Part shown: piece by piece, positions 36,010-49,577 of the stretch
Layout: each line of letters begins with the position of its first letter
Position numbering within the stretch: the first letter of the stretch is position 1
NCBI GenBank assembly: GCA_018894105.1
Contig: CM032121.1
Coordinates: 32,406,230-32,470,229 of the forward strand
DNA length: 64,000 bases
Reading direction: 5' to 3'
From: Jacaranda mimosifolia
Lineage: Eukaryota > Streptophyta > Magnoliopsida > Lamiales > Bignoniaceae
Notes under the pieces: generated by a model
Seen by the model: the letters and a program-made list of their open reading frames with translations, nothing else
The model's database searches: none
What the model was told of the DNA's origin: nothing
Made by a program: the position numbers and the translations under genes

Positions 36010-36300
36010 GAATCTTTTTCCCTTACGGTGCCGTTTTTATCTCCGTTTCACCGGGGCGGGGCGGGGCGAGATGCCCGTCTCCTGGAAACTGCTGTTGAAA
36101 AGCGAGATGATTCACGTGATTCAAAAGCGACGTAGGGTTTGCTTTTTCCTAAATCAAGGAACCTGGGTCCTGGGCTTTTGAAACAATCCAGCTCCTGGAT
36201 CAGCCGATTTGCACAAATGGGCCGAACCTAATATTTGGGCTGGGATCATCCTTCGACCCGGCATCTACTGCAAATTTTCAGTTTCAGTTTGTACCTAATC
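36010..36300. promoter_or_regulatory. GC-rich promoter-like island without a gene
   Basis: A sharply GC-richer island in AT-rich DNA. It carries a GGGGCGGGGCGGGGCG run (36053-36068), a G-box CACGTG (36113-36118), a telo-box TAGGGTTT (36133-36140, AAACCCTA on the other strand), and TGGGCY site-II-like elements at 36172, 36218 and 36236. In plants telo-boxes plus site II elements mark promoters of ribosomal-protein and growth genes. No coding exon follows on either strand, and a gypsy remnant begins about 0.9 kb to the right. It could be a stranded promoter or a distal element of the SWIB gene. Confidence 0.4.
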
Positions 36301-37179
36301 AAATGGCTCTCGTTTATAAATGTGTGAAGTACCATGCATGGATATTTTTATGAAGTCGCACATATATTTGAGCTATATTTGTTTTTATCTCTCCTAATAT
36401 TTTTTTTAATAAAAAATAAGTCATACTTATGTTTGGGCTATATTTGTTTTTATTTTTCCCATAATATTTTGGGCAAAAATATCAAATATAATTTTTTTAT
36501 TTTCCCTAAAACAACCCAATATATTGCAAAATAACCCTCATCTTATTTTTCAAGACAGATATAATCATTATATATATGCACACACTCTGATACACATATA
36601 TGATATGCCAAAATAAGACTCTAAGAATAAAAAATAAAAAATAACTAAACAGGCCCAATTGAATAATGATAAAGTAAAAGGCCTATGAATTCAATTAATC
36701 AAGTCCATCAAGATAGGCACCCAACTCAAGTGGATTGAAGCCCACCAAACACTTACAGCTAGTTTGGTTTTATTTTCAAATGCTATTTGCATTTTCAACC
36801 ATTTCTAAAAGTTGGAAAGTTAGTTATAAAATAAAAATAGAAATTGAGATGTATTTGGATGAAATGTTGGAAAGTAATGATTAGAATAGGTTATAGGATT
36901 GAAAAGTACGTTAATTTATATTTTTTTATGTTTAAAAAGATTTTTTTTAAAAATATATGTATATTTTATTAATTTAAAAATGATAGTAGGTACTTTATGT
37001 CAAATCAAATTTGAATTTGATTGATGTGTAATAGAATGATAAGATAGGTTTATAAAGAGTTTTGAGAAGAAAATATGTACTTTTTCTGAAAAAAGTTGTG
37101 AAAAAGTGTTTTTCAATTTTTATTTCCACATGAAAATGAAAATGGGGCTTGGAAATGAAAACAAACACCCACTTAATCA
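36301..37179. other. AT-rich spacer, probably partly LTR of the gypsy remnant
   Basis: No gene. The right part leads into CACTATAAATACC (37170s) and a PBS-like motif at 37338, so some of it may be the 5' LTR of the following gypsy element. LTR boundaries could not be set. Confidence 0.35.
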
Positions 37180-40100
37180 CTATAAATACCAACTCTCGAT
37201 GTTAAAAAGGAGATGAGGAATCATTCACAAAAAATCTAAAGCTCTAACTTTATGTAAATGTATTTTGGAGCAAGAATATCATTAAGTTCACTGACTTTCA
37301 AAAAAGACCCTAACTCCACTTTCGAGCAACATCATTTTAGCGTCGTCTCTAGGAACTCCTATCTAAAAAGAAGGAACATTGGGAGTGCCAACGATGTCTA
37401 GAGCTCAAGATTCCAATACACAATGGTACTCTCTTGAACACGATTAGAAGTCAACTGAAGATGCCCTTGTTGCTGATGACTGATTAGATGCTCCAAGTAT
37501 TTCATCGACACCGGATGCCCAACTCAGGCCCTTTAACCAATTTGTAGGAGAATGGAGATCATAATATGTCCCAGCAACTAACATTGGAGATCTTTCCTAG
37601 TTGGGGCTGGAAGAGGAAAGGTAATGAAGCTGAACTTGAAGCTACATAAGAGCTCAAGACTGTACAGATTGTCCCAAGCGACCCCCTCAAGACTACCAAG
37701 CTCGAAGCTCTCCTATAGCCAAATTTTGAGAAGGAAGTGGTACCCTTCCTGAGATAGAATTGTGTTGTCTTGACGTAGGGTGTGATCTATCTGCGGGGAA
37801 TCTCTCTTAATGAAATCATGCATCACCTCAAAGTGGAGCCAAACATATAATCAGTAAAGCAGAAGAGAGGAAACTTTGGAGCAGAGCAAGATCAAATAAT
37901 CTAGCAAGAGGTGGACAAGCTACTGGAGGTTAAGTACTTTCAATTGGTCCAATACCTCAAATGGCTGGTGTTGGTGTATAAAACGAATAATGCAGATAAT
38001 CATGAAAGTGTACATGTCATGATAGGTAATAAAATGATGAAAAATAAAAAGTGTCGCTATCACGAGAAACTAAACTATTTGCTACTAATTACTAATTTAT
38101 TGCACATTTATTTTATTCAGATAATGTTTATTGTGTTGGAATTAAAATTAACCAATGGAAGTAGGGAAAAGTTACTAATTTAGTTTCCATTAGCATATGG
38201 AAATCTAGAATTATGATTTCATCAATCGAATTGGTTGATTACATTATTTTCTTCCTATGAAATTAATAACAAATTAAGCTTTAAGTCTTATGCAATTGTG
38301 AGTTCTTCCGCATTACTCACTATCAAATCCTTAATTTATTGATTTCACTATATTCATATATGAATTAACTAAACTATGGATGAGGTTATACCATTCAATT
38401 AACTACACAGGACAAGTAGGTGTATTCCTATCCTACTCATAAATTAATTAATTATCTACTTAAATAATTAATCACATACTCTTCTATTGTCAATCAATCC
38501 ATAGAATTTTTTTTCCAAGATTCCTTTAGGATTTAAAGATACATTTGATATTGATCAGGCAATAAAATAAAAAAGGCACACAATAAAATAAATAACTTAA
38601 AAATGTTATTAAATTCATGAAAGAAAACCATGCATCAATTCATTCAGAAAAATCTATCATAATCGTAGAGTAATGAATTAGTTCATAATTGAATTATCAA
38701 ACAACATATATATGGAACATCCTATCAAATTCATAATTAAAAAAAATTAAAAGAAAGAAGAAGAAGCTCTATTCCTAGATAAATCTAATCTTTACTTTGT
38801 CTTCCTTTGAATACTAAATTCCTGTAAAAATTTTAGTCTCCAATCCAGAATATCAAAATCAGAACTCTAACTAAGTGTTTGAAAAGCCTATTTATCCTGG
38901 TAACAAAGTTTCTAAAAATATTAAGTAAAAAGACTAAATAAAAAGACTCTTCTGTCCATCGTTAATTGAATAACAATAATTCATGCGAACTTTCCCATCA
39001 ACTTATGCCAAGATGTCCTTTTCTGTAATTTCTCAATTCGTGTTTCTAGAATTCTAAATTTGCATCAATTGGCAAGGGAATTATAATTTTGAAGTAAGAA
39101 AATTATTTTTTAAATCTAGAACATGATATTAAAATTAATAGTAATAAGGTCTTAACAGCTGGCTAACGTGGTGCTAGTGCCCAAGTCTAATGGGAAATAG
39201 AGGATGTGTATTAACTTTACCAATCTAAATAATGTTTCCCCAAATAAACCGTTCCAGCTACTTCAAATTGGCTTGCTGGTGGGTTCTATGAGGAATATGA
39301 GATGCTGAGCTTTTTAGATGCCTACCAGAGATACAACCAGACCAATTTAGCCCCAGAAGATCAAGAGAAGATGAGCTTCATAAATGCTCGTGGCATATAC
39401 TGGTACAACATAATGCCTTTTAGGCTCAAGAATAGATGTACTACATACCAAAGATTGGTAATCACATGTTCAAGGACATGGTTGGGAGAAATATGGAGGT
39501 GTATATAGATGATATGTTGGTCAAGAGTCATGAGTAGAGAGACCACCTCTATTCTCTAGGAAAATGGTTTGCCATCCTGAGGAAGTTTAATTTGTGAATT
39601 AACCTAACGAAGTGCACCTTCAGTATGTATGGAGGAAAGTTCTTAGGACATTTGGTATACATAGAATAGAAGCCCGTCTCAACATGATAAAAGTAGTACT
39701 CCAGATGCCTCCTTCATAAATATAGATTGAATATCATCCACGACCAGCCATAAAAGCACTTGTAGAGCTCCTGACTACTAACTGAATCTCTAATCCCGTC
39801 AGGTGATACGAGCGCTCGAGTGCCTATTCACCTCTTTAGTCTGCCTGCATCAAACCGCATTTTTGGTTCAAAATGCAGTCCTTTGAGGCAGAAGCACTCA
39901 ATATGGAGCCATAGTATACCTTCGCAGTCTTTATTTCGTTCTATCTAGGACGTTAACAGCTCCTTATTCTGTACTAGTGACTAGTCTCCTAATCTAATAA
40001 GAGCTCATTTTTCAGTTCACCCTAGCCTGGAAAGTACTCTAAGGGAGAGTCAACAACGGCCGGCGTCTCGTTGCCTGTATTGTTATGAGCCCTATCGAGG

Positions 40101-41080
40101 TTCTTCCTCTCTCTATGCCATTTTAGGATACTATCGGCATTCCATTTGGTCTTATAGAGCTCGTTGATAGGACAACATAGTGCAATACAGGTGATCTCAG
40201 ACCGTCACTTACGATAATATGAAACCCATTCAACTTACAGGTCCTAGCTGCTTTCATTGTTGAAGGAATATGAGATAACAATAGAAGTTCTCTCCTACTT
40301 GGACTCTTTATGCAGATAGATTGTCTACTAGCTCTGGTAGCATCACATGAATAATCCCAAAAAGTCCCCAGGGAGACAAAATCAAGCATTCAATAGGCTT
40401 AACTTCTCAGCCTCTAACAATAAAGCTACATATGAAACTTATAGAAATGAAGTTAGCTTATGCAATCGAAGCATGATGTTTGCAAACCTATAGTAATTCT
40501 TAGTTGGTAGTAAACCAATCATAGAGGATTACAAAGCTAAGGAGGATAATATAGAAAAATACCTCAACTGAGTGGAAGCAATCAGTCAGATATTTGAAAG
40601 CTTCTTACACAAATACCGAGCGGAGAAAATTTAAAAACAGACAAATTGACTAAGATAACTAGTGTACTAATGGCTGTGAAAATTTTGCATAGCACCTTCC
40701 TAATCTTGAATGCTCCAAACTAAGAAATCCAAACACTACCTAAACGTGCAAGTTTGTATATATACATCCAATGTACAATTGGCCATCAAAAAGAAATTTA
40801 ACTAACTTTATCCTCATGTAAAGATAGAATAATTTAATCCTCAACATAAGATAAAGGAAAATTGGTCAGTTCATAGACTAAGTCATACTCCCTCACTATG
40901 TTGACATTCACCGTAGAGATGCTCACCTTGAAGCCACTTTTCGAAGGAGATACTTATCGCAGAATTGCCTACAAAATAAGTACTGCCTATATAAGCACCC
41001 CAAATATAAGCATAATGAAGTATCCTTAAGAAATCATCCTAACTCTCAAGATAACTTCCAACACCTCAAAAATTCAATTC
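37180..41080 (+). mobile_element. Decayed Ty3/gypsy element, Tat-like lineage
   Basis: In order on the plus strand: TATA-like CTATAAATACC; a degenerate primer-binding motif TAGCGTCGTCTCTAGGAAC (37338-37356), resembling the TGGCGCCGTCTGTGGGAA leader of Tat/Ogre-type plant elements; a gag-like start near 37395; then reverse transcriptase from about 37857. The RT frame reads FGAEQDQII..EVDKLLEV, is cut at 37968 and resumes at 39158 with LANVVLVPKSNGK and MCINFTNLN. The catalytic box VYIDDMLVKS is intact at about 39499-39528. Broken RNase-H-like pieces follow (SASNNKATYET near 40405). Many stops and frameshifts, and no protease between gag and RT, show it is dead and internally deleted. A CCTATATAAGCACCCC block near 40985 may be a remnant of the 3' LTR. 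Confidence 0.75.
37969..39157. mobile_element. Solo LTR inserted in gypsy reverse transcriptase
   Basis: A 1189-bp insertion bounded by TGTTGG and TTAACA, flanked on both sides by GCTGG (37964-37968 and 39158-39162). Removing it rejoins the gypsy RT reading frame exactly (..WL | ANVVLVPK). No internal domain and no second LTR copy were recognised, so it is best read as a solo LTR left by recombination. Its family and orientation are unknown. Confidence 0.85.
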
Positions 41081-41982
41081 TCTATGAAAGATTTGGAAGA
41101 AGCATCTTTCGTATCAGGAATACAAATATATAGACATAGATCTAAGAGGATGTTAGGCCTCTTTCAATCATTGTACATAGATAAGATACTAAAACAGTCT
41201 AATATGGAGGAATTTAAGAGAGGACACCTCTCCATGAGACATGGTCTTCATATCTCTAAGCGATGGCCCCATAGACTGAGGAAGAGAGAAGAAGAATGGC
41301 TATTACATACTATGCATGTAGGGAGCATAATGATGCTGTGATAATATAAGATCAAATATAGCTCGTGCTCTAAGTGTTACGAGTCGCTATCAATCCAATA
41401 TTGGTAAGGGTCATTGGAGTGCTATAAAGGTAATTCTGAAGTTCTTAAGAAGAACTAAGGAATTATTTTTGGTATATGACAGTGGAGAATTGAAACTTGT
41501 AGCATTTTCAAAATCTAGAATCTAAATTGATGTAGATGACACTAAATCCATGCCAGAATTTGTATTTTACCTTAATAGCGGCATGATTAGTTGGACAAAT
41601 ACCAAATAAGAGCTACTGTTGATTTAACCACTAAGGCAAAGTATATTGCAGCATCAGATACTACAAAATAAGGTGTTCAGATTAAAAATTTCATCAAAAA
41701 GTTGGTTGTAGTGCCTTACATTACAGAGCCTATTATCCTATATTGTGATAATAATGGAGCTATCATGCAACTGAAAGAACCAAGATCTCATCAAAGGTCG
41801 AATCACATTTTGAGGCGATATCGCTTGATCTGATAGATCATTAATAGAGATCACATTAGAGTGGAGAGAGTTCCTTCATAAGAGAATATAACAGACCTAC
41901 TATCTAAACCATTACTGCAAAAGAACTTCGAAGGACATGTTAAGAAAATGGCCTTAAGACTATGGGCAACTGGCTTTAGGGC
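41081..41982 (+). pseudogene. Copia reverse transcriptase/RNase H 3' fragment
   Basis: It starts in the RT C-terminal part (MKDLEEASFVSGIQIYRHRS) and continues through YIDKILKQ into RNase-H pieces (KYIAASDTTK, ILYCDNNGAI, ENITDLLSKPL). It resembles 63509 onward, so both come from the same copia family. Frames shift repeatedly and there are in-frame stops. Everything upstream (gag, protease, integrase, RT core) is missing; the join to the gypsy remnant is at about 41080. Confidence 0.8.
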
Positions 41983-41992
41983 AAGTGGGGGA
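41983..41992 (+). other. Polypurine tract of the copia fragment
   Basis: AAGTGGGGGA followed one base later by TGTTAGAG, the start of the 3' LTR. It marks the end of the internal domain on the plus strand. Confidence 0.8.
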
Positions 41993-41993
41993 T

Positions 41994-44210
41994 TGTTAGA
42001 GTAGTGCATAGAAAGTCAATTAGATTGACATGTAACTGCTATGGTAATACACTTTTATTCAATCAATATAATCATTCAATTGACCATCTTAATCTTATAC
42101 TTCTTTGTTATCAATTTGGTTAAAGCCCACAAGATCACACAAAGCTACAGGATATGGTGTAGTTCAATAGTTGGCTACATCATGAAATATGTCCCTATAA
42201 CTATGATCTTGAAATCACTCCAAGTTATAGAATATATGAGATAAGAGCATCAAAGATTAGAATAGACTTGCACTAGCAATGTACACTCTAAAGATTGGAG
42301 GATGCCCCATTTTTGGGCATCCAGTATAGTGGATAATAGTGTACATTAATAGGTGCTTGTTAGAGAATAAGCTTATTAAGGACTCGACATAGAGAAATCC
42401 TCAAGGCAGCTGAAGTGGCAAGTCAGAGAAGACGATTCTCTAAGCTTAAGATATTGCATATAATTAGCCATTTAACTTGAGGTTCCATGGTAATCTTGTA
42501 TAGAGTCCTCATGCTTTGGTTCATACACCGACCACTTAGTGGTTCATAAGATGAGTGTTTTTGGTATAAGCTACTGGTGCATGGAGGTTTGTGAAAGCTA
42601 AGAAATGATCTATTTACTCATCTTACTAAATTAGTTATTCTCCTATATTTTCTATGATGCTCGATTCAAGAACCCTTTGCGCAAGGTAATGCGACAATTT
42701 AGAAATGAGTTTCCACATTTGAGATCGCGAAAGAATAAATCATTAAGAATAGATATATAATTGTTGAGGCTATTGAGATTCTAATAAATATTTTGATCCT
42801 AGGCCAAAATTGGGAGATAGAAAATGAAATGACCATATTTGCATGGTATTCGTAAATGGGAGGGTTCATATGAATTGATTTCACCTTTTGATTGGCCTCC
42901 ATAGGCTTGTAGTTAGACATCGAACATGGAAACTGTGTTCTCTTGAATTAAATGAGTTTAATTGATCGGAATAATATTTCATTATTCGCAATTAAATCGT
43001 AAGAGTTGCGTGGTCATGTCTAATTGATTGGTGAACCCAACAGGTCCCACACAATATCCAAGATGTGTTCATATTAAATACTATTTGTCCAAGGAGTTGG
43101 ATAGAAAAGAAGGAATTAATTGACTTGAATAATTTAATGAATTAAATTAACTCAATTAAATAATTTAGTTATTTAATTAAATTCAATTATAATTAATTCA
43201 AGTGTTGAATTAATTTGATTAAATAATACGAGAAGAATTTAGGAGAGCAAATTGATGAATTATAAATTGGCATTAAAATTGAATTATAATTACAACCAAT
43301 TTATGGACCATTAAGACTAGAGGAAAGTGATCCAGTGTCATGGGTTCCCATTAGACTGCGCGCAAGTGATATAATAGAATTATTTTCATAAGATGGAAAG
43401 TTTGATGCTTATATATATTTATGTATATTGTATATATATAAGTTCCATGTGATAGAAGATGTGGTCTTACATATATAATATATATACATAAGATACCACA
43501 GGGTGAAACATGTGACACACTAGATGGTATCTAGTATTTAGGTAGTATGGTAGGTGTACACTACACCATCCCACTTAGGCCACTTATATTCCATCTAAGA
43601 ATATTCCATTAGGATGAAAAACGTGATTACTGTACATGTAGATGTAATATGTCAATCATATTTTTGGAGCTAAAAATTGCCTATTTATAGCCCTTAATGG
43701 CTCCCCCTGTCCCTATCACTTAGCTATGTGTTGGCAAAAATTCTAGCTTAAAAATATCCTCTCATCTAGTCTTCTTCTCCCTCCGAAAAACTCCCAAATA
43801 TCTTCTTCTCCTACCATAGTTTGAAGATACACTCTAGCTTCATTCTTCAAAGTAGTGAAGAGCTCTTGGTGTGTGGATTTCTATTGGAGGAAGAGCACAC
43901 GTTCTTCTAAAATAATGTGGTGCTTCTCCAATCTAGCCAAGGAGTTGGCAATTCATCCATTAGGGATTGGTGTTTTGAATATCAATTATTGATCCCTTGG
44001 AGTGGAATACTAAAAGAGCCCAAGGAGTGTGATTTGGACCACAATTTGAGCTTACATCTTCTACATAAGGAAACTTTGGCAAAGGTATGACTTCTTGCCA
44101 AATCTAAACATGAAGCATGAGATAATTCTTGAGGTGGAAATTTAGTGTGATTAAATTTGATTTTGTTTCCATTATGGTAGTTAGAACTTTTGAAATTCTT
44201 CTTCTCCACC
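41994..44210 (+). repeat. 3' LTR of copia element (right end uncertain)
   Basis: Starts TGTTAGAGTAGTGCATAG directly after the polypurine tract. TATA-like motifs lie around 43412-43441 and at 43682 (CTATTTATAGCCC). A clear terminal CA and target duplication were not found. The right limit, somewhere near 44.2 kb, is an estimate. No gene is present. Confidence 0.55.
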
Positions 44211-45640
44211 TCTAAATTTTTCTTTTAGTTAATACCAATTTTATTTCAAAAATGTTGCTCATCACCATTTTTTTTTTTTTTGAGAAAAACAAAATATGAA
44301 TAAAGATTGAAAAAGCATTATCACTATGCATTTGAAATTTCTTATATATAGCTAAGTAAATACTCATTAAGTGATCAATAAAATGGGCAAGCCAAATCTA
44401 TATTGATCTACATTAAAATTTAACTTATGATGAAATGAGTGTGTTAAGATGATCATTTGATTTTTTTGGGAAAGGGAGATACAATAGTTCATGAGTTCAT
44501 TCCTTAGTGAAAATCTAATAGAGCTCCGTTATTTATGCATCATTTTATATTTTCAAATAAAAAATATACTAAGTTTTTCATGTAAAAGTAAATATATAGT
44601 TGGATTAGTTATAGAAATATAGAGAAAATAAGTACAAAAATTAAAATTATTTAGCTTATTTTTTTACATCTGAAAACATGTATTTTAATAATTTTGGTGT
44701 AGTCTTTAGGTACTTTATGTCTAACACTATTTGATTTTAATCGATATGATAATAAGATGATTGTGATACAAAATTGAACATAGGATGTGAGTGAATTATA
44801 CTTCTTCAATTTTTTATGCAAAATAGAATGTCTTCGAGAAAATCATGTTGTTTTAACACTTGCAACATTTAAAAAGATTATTGATTGATCAGCAATGTAG
44901 TAATCTTAATCAATAAGTAAGTAATGAGCGAGAAATAAAGCAAGTAAAGAATTATAGGGATTTAGAGAGCTTCGAGATAAATTAGTCCTACTGCTCTATT
45001 TAAGCTTTACAACATGAGATTTTGGGAAAGTTCACTATATTGGCTTTTCATAGGACAAAATCAAATCTATTACAGAGATTTTTATGAGACATTCTTAACT
45101 TAAATTTTTATGAGTGTAATTCCAACCCAGTCTTTTATGGTACATAAAGATCAAACCTTGATGTAACTTTAACTTTTGTGAGCTCAGTTAAACGCTCAGT
45201 CCTTTATGGTACAGAAGGATCAACCTTGACTTCTACGAGAACATTCTAACAACATTTTACGAGATTAAGTTCAAACTTAACTTTTATGGATCAAGTCTAA
45301 CTGATACTATATGCTTTCCAATGCAATGAATTCCTTCAGCACTACAACTTTAAGTATACATCTTAACTTTACAGGATGAGTATAGATAGTAGTATGATTA
45401 TGCTCTCACAAAGCTTATGCAACAATTTATCCTTAGCTCTCAATTTGTACAAAGATAAAAACATGGTTTAAGCACGTAGATTTGAGAGATTACTTGAATA
45501 TGCTTGAGAGAACTCGAAAGAGGTGAAACTGCAAGCTAAAGTAATTCTTCAGGACTTCTCTTTTGCATTTACAGTCCATCTTGGAATATTTATAGCCTAA
45601 CTAACCATAGGGACGGATCCAGAAATGATAGTATGTGGGT
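44211..45640. other. AT-rich spacer with probable LTR remnant
   Basis: From about 44890 the text (AAGCAAGTAAAGAATTATAG, then AGAGCTTCGAGATAAATTAG, then repeated CAGTCTTTTATGGTAC / CAGTCCTTTATGGTAC blocks near 45134 and 45199) resembles LTR sequence of plant copia elements. The boundaries and family could not be established. No gene. Confidence 0.35.
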
Positions 45641-45652
45641 CAAAAATTTAAA

Positions 45653-46030
45653 CACTACATAAAAAGATAATTTTTTTTTATGAAAATTATAGATGAACTC
45701 CGACGAATTTCTAACAGAATGACGAAACTCATTGCAAATTTGTTTTTGTCATGTTTCCGTCGCCCACTTCTCCATAGAATTTTTTTTATGGATTTCAGAT
45801 GGGTTTCAGATGGAATTTGTATCATTTACGATAGTTCATTTTTCATTGCATTTCTGACTGCCTTTTCCATCAAAAAAATTTCAGCGGATTTTTGAACGAT
45901 CTCCAACGGTTTGTTAACTTTGATTTAATATATTTTTTATTTTTTTGCAAAATTTCGTCGGAATATTTTTATATCAATTATTTCTACTAATTTTTTTTAC
46001 ACCTGTAAACTGTTGAAAAATTCTGTATAC
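45653..46030 (-). mobile_element. CACTA element terminus and subterminal repeats
   Basis: The plus strand starts CACTACATAAAAAG at 45653. It is followed by repeated TTCCGTCG / CCGACGAA / TTTCGTCGGA motifs (about 45700-45960) typical of plant CACTA subterminal regions. The transposase gene just to the right points toward this end, so it is the 3' end of that element. Confidence 0.65.
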
Positions 46031-46371
46031 CACAAAACAAAAAAATATATGAATTAATAAAAATTATTATATATTTCAAAAAATTTCTTTACAAACAAAT
46101 CTTCATTACAAACATATATATATATTAAAAAAAATGCATCTACCTATTAGCCAGTGTGCAAGACGAGGGCCAAATATTTGACTAGTCTACTGGTGGTGGG
46201 AGGCAGCTACATGTGCCATCTGTGAATAAAAAAGAAACATATATGTCAATTTAAATATATGGAGAACAATAGCAACATGACAAATTAATTAACTACATGT
46301 GTAAAATGCATAAGAACAATTAAAAACTAAAATGAATACAACAAAAAAGTAAAACCAAATATGATATACCG

Positions 46372-49300
46372 CTAACACAATTCAATTTTTGTTGGAATAT
46401 TTGAGTCATTAGTCTCAGCATTACCATCAAATTCATCTTCATCATCATTGCTAAGCCCTATATGTTCTTCTTTGTCATCGCTAACGATACTATCCATATG
46501 TTGTGCATATGATCTATCAACATCTTCTAAAGGTTGATTATGATCTATTAAATCCGCTATCATCAGATCATTTGCATTCATTGCATCAACATGTGTTGGG
46601 TTATCATTTTGATAAACAACTTTTAAAGAGTCTTTAATTTTAACTCGACCTCTAGCCTTCGTTTTTATAATTGCCAACTAATTGACCTTATCTCTAATTC
46701 TTCTGGGATATAGAACATAGTAAACTTGACGCACTTGTTGGGCAATTATAAATGTGTCATACTTTCTATACCTACCCCTTTCCCTAACTTCAACAATATG
46801 ATATTTTGGATGCACTATACGAATTTCTCTCATAGGAGTTGGATCGAACCGCTCACAAATGGAATAGAACCATATTCTTTCTGAGTATTCTAACTCAACC
46901 ACCTCCATCAATATCCTATAATAATCATCCTCACTGCCAACCCCATTGACTCTCTTCACCCATACACTACTATTCATTATTTTTTCCATGCCTCCATACA
47001 TCTGTGTGGAATTTAAATCCATTTACAAAGTATTTGGGCAATGTCCTAACTTGTCTATTAGGGCCCCAGGCCAAGTCATGCAAGAATGGATTTGTTATTC
47101 CATTGCTCAGGTCATGAATCTATTATTCATTATATACATTGTTAGTTTTAATAGAAGTTTTGACAAATCTATATCATTACCTTGATTATGCATAGTGAAG
47201 TAAGTATAAATATACTCACATAGGACTTAAACCAATAGATGAATTTATTTTCAATTCTCGCATTGACATCTGTATGACCAACCTTGAAGTAGCCCACAAA
47301 ATAACTACATAATCATTTTTTAGAACTAATTAGAACAAAAAATAAAAATAAAAATAAACAATAGCTACCTCATGGAAAATTGAAATTAATGCTACTTAGT
47401 TAAATGACTTACTCAATGTATTTCTTGACCTCTTTACAGTTAAGCAACACATAGAGTGCTACAGCTCTAAGCTCGGCATCGCTTAAGTATCTAGTTGTAC
47501 ATGCACCAAAGGCATAACTGGCCTGATTGAATATAGATAAAGTAGGTGGGGAATCATCATTTTTACCATCATCATTCCGATATACTCTCGTCCTCAAAGA
47601 ATGAACATGGGATTAGAAGTAGTATGAGCAAAAATTGGATGTCTCTCCGCAAACAAATGCCTCACAGATAGACCCCTCTACTTGTGCCTTTTACTTTATA
47701 GTTTTTCTGAGTCTACCAAGGTCCCTAAGCGTAATGTAAATAATACTTTACAGTTATGTGGTCATAAATATTTAACAATTTCAATTTTACCTCTCAAATA
47801 GATACATCCACCAATATTGTACTAGTTCTCCATTTCTTGCTTCTTCTATTAAATAGATCGGTAGTAATCCATGTAACTAAAAAATGTTGGAGGAAAAATT
47901 CATTCTAACTTGCACAAAATTAAAGGAATGTTTCTCTCCATTATGTTCAAGTCATCGTACCTCAAAGTTATAGAGCAAAAGTCCCTAAAAAACTAACTAA
48001 GCTTGGCCAAAGGTTTCCATATATGATCAAATAATTCTCTTAATGTAATCGGTAGTAATTTATCCATGAAGATGTGATAATCATGGCTCTTCAATCCATA
48101 GATTTTATGCCCATACATGTTGACACGCCTAGATAGATCAAAATAATATCCATCAGGCTCTCGTAATGACTTGACTATTCATATATAGTTTTTCTTTGCT
48201 TGGGTGTTAAGACATACTTAGCTTTAGTCTTCCTCCATTGCTCGTTTCCTTTTAGAATTAACTCAAGCCCATGCCTCCTACAATAAATATTCAAGTCCAA
48301 GCGAGCCTTAACATTGTCTTTAGTTTTTACCTTGATATCCATGATAGTGTTAAGGATTTTGTCAAATATATTCTTCTCTATGTACATGGCATCTAAATTA
48401 TGTCTCAATAGGTTAGTCTTTCAATAAGGTAGTTCCCAAAATATACTTTGCTTGGTCCAATTATGCTGCACACCATACCCTGGGATTCTAAGAGCAATAC
48501 CACATTCAGTAACCTTAGGTAAACTACATACCAAATCTAATAATTGCTCTCCATTCAACAAGGAATGAGGAGGATCTTTCTCAACCCGATTCTTTACGAA
48601 ACTGGTAGTGTTTCTTCTAAATTGGTGATCATCATCAAAGAATTTTTGATGGCAGATAAACTAATAGATCTTTTGACCAATTTTTAGACTGAATGCTTTT
48701 AGTGTTCTATACAATATGGGCAAGTCAATCTACTTGTTGTTATCCACTCGAAAAATATACCATAAGCTAGAAAATTATTTATTGTCCACAAAGCAGCTCT
48801 CATGATAAAATTTTGCTTTAAGTTGGCGTCATAAATGAGAATACTTGATGTCTGAAGCTCTTTCAATTCATCAATTAAAGCTGCAGGTAGACATCTATCA
48901 TGGCTTTTGGATTCCTTCGGATATGAATAATGCATGTCAAAAACATATATGGCAATGTCATACATGCTTTAAAAGGCAAATTATATGGTGTCACTATGAT
49001 AGACCAACAAGAATATAGTGATGCAGAATGAGTGACAGGTGTAAATCCATGAGCACACAAACCAAACCTCACATTTCTAGTGTTGCTCACAAAGTCAGGA
49101 TATGTTAAATCAAACTGTTTCTAGGCATTCCCATATGATTGATGACAAATGATACCATATGCTCAATGGTTCTCATGATGCCACATCATGTGAGATATTG
49201 AACTCATTAATGCATATAGCCTTTGCAACTTAGGAACCAGAGGCAAATAGTGCATTTTTTTCACTGGCACGTCTCGGAGCTTTTTGTTACCCCTTGTTTG

Positions 49301-49575
49301 ATCTTAAGATTTATACCTAGGTGCTCCACAAAACTTACATTGATTGTTATTTCCATTTTCTTTGTAATACAACATGCATCCATTCAAACAACAATAAATT
49401 TTTTAGCCACCAAGCCCAGCTTACTAACTAGTTTTTGTGCCTCATAGTAATTAGTAGGTACACCACTTTTTCATGGTGTGGCATCAGACATTAGTTGTAG
49501 CACATTATCTATAGCATTATAAGATAGATTGCAGTAACTCTTAATGCTTAGCATTCTCACAGTAATGGATAAAGG
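46372..49575 (-). pseudogene. CACTA (En/Spm) TNP2-type transposase pseudogene
   Basis: Read right to left, fragments follow the order of plant TNP2 proteins. Near 49.45 kb is a YYEAQKLVSKLGL segment. At 49090-48699 is the TNP2 core (NVRFGLCAHGFTP, ALIDELKELQTSSILIYDA, MRAALWTINNFLAYG, LTCPYC). At 48408-48000 is the DUF4218-like part (RHNLDAMYIEKNIFDKIL, GLKSHDYHIFMDKLLPI). At 47597-47409 is RYLSDAELRAVALYVLLNCK. At 47022-46678 is a DUF4216-like domain (VVELEYSERIWFYSICERFD, YRKYDTFIIAQQVRQVYYV). A low-complexity acidic tail ends at 46372. TNP2 cuts and moves CACTA elements. Stops and frameshifts break it throughout. Its N-terminal part is missing because a copia LTR begins at 49578. Confidence 0.85.
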
Positions 49576-49577
49576 TA

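Noticed and set aside
45680..45895. 71-codon plus-strand frame at the CACTA end
   Set aside because: It translates subterminal repeats, and the real gene of that element is on the other strand.
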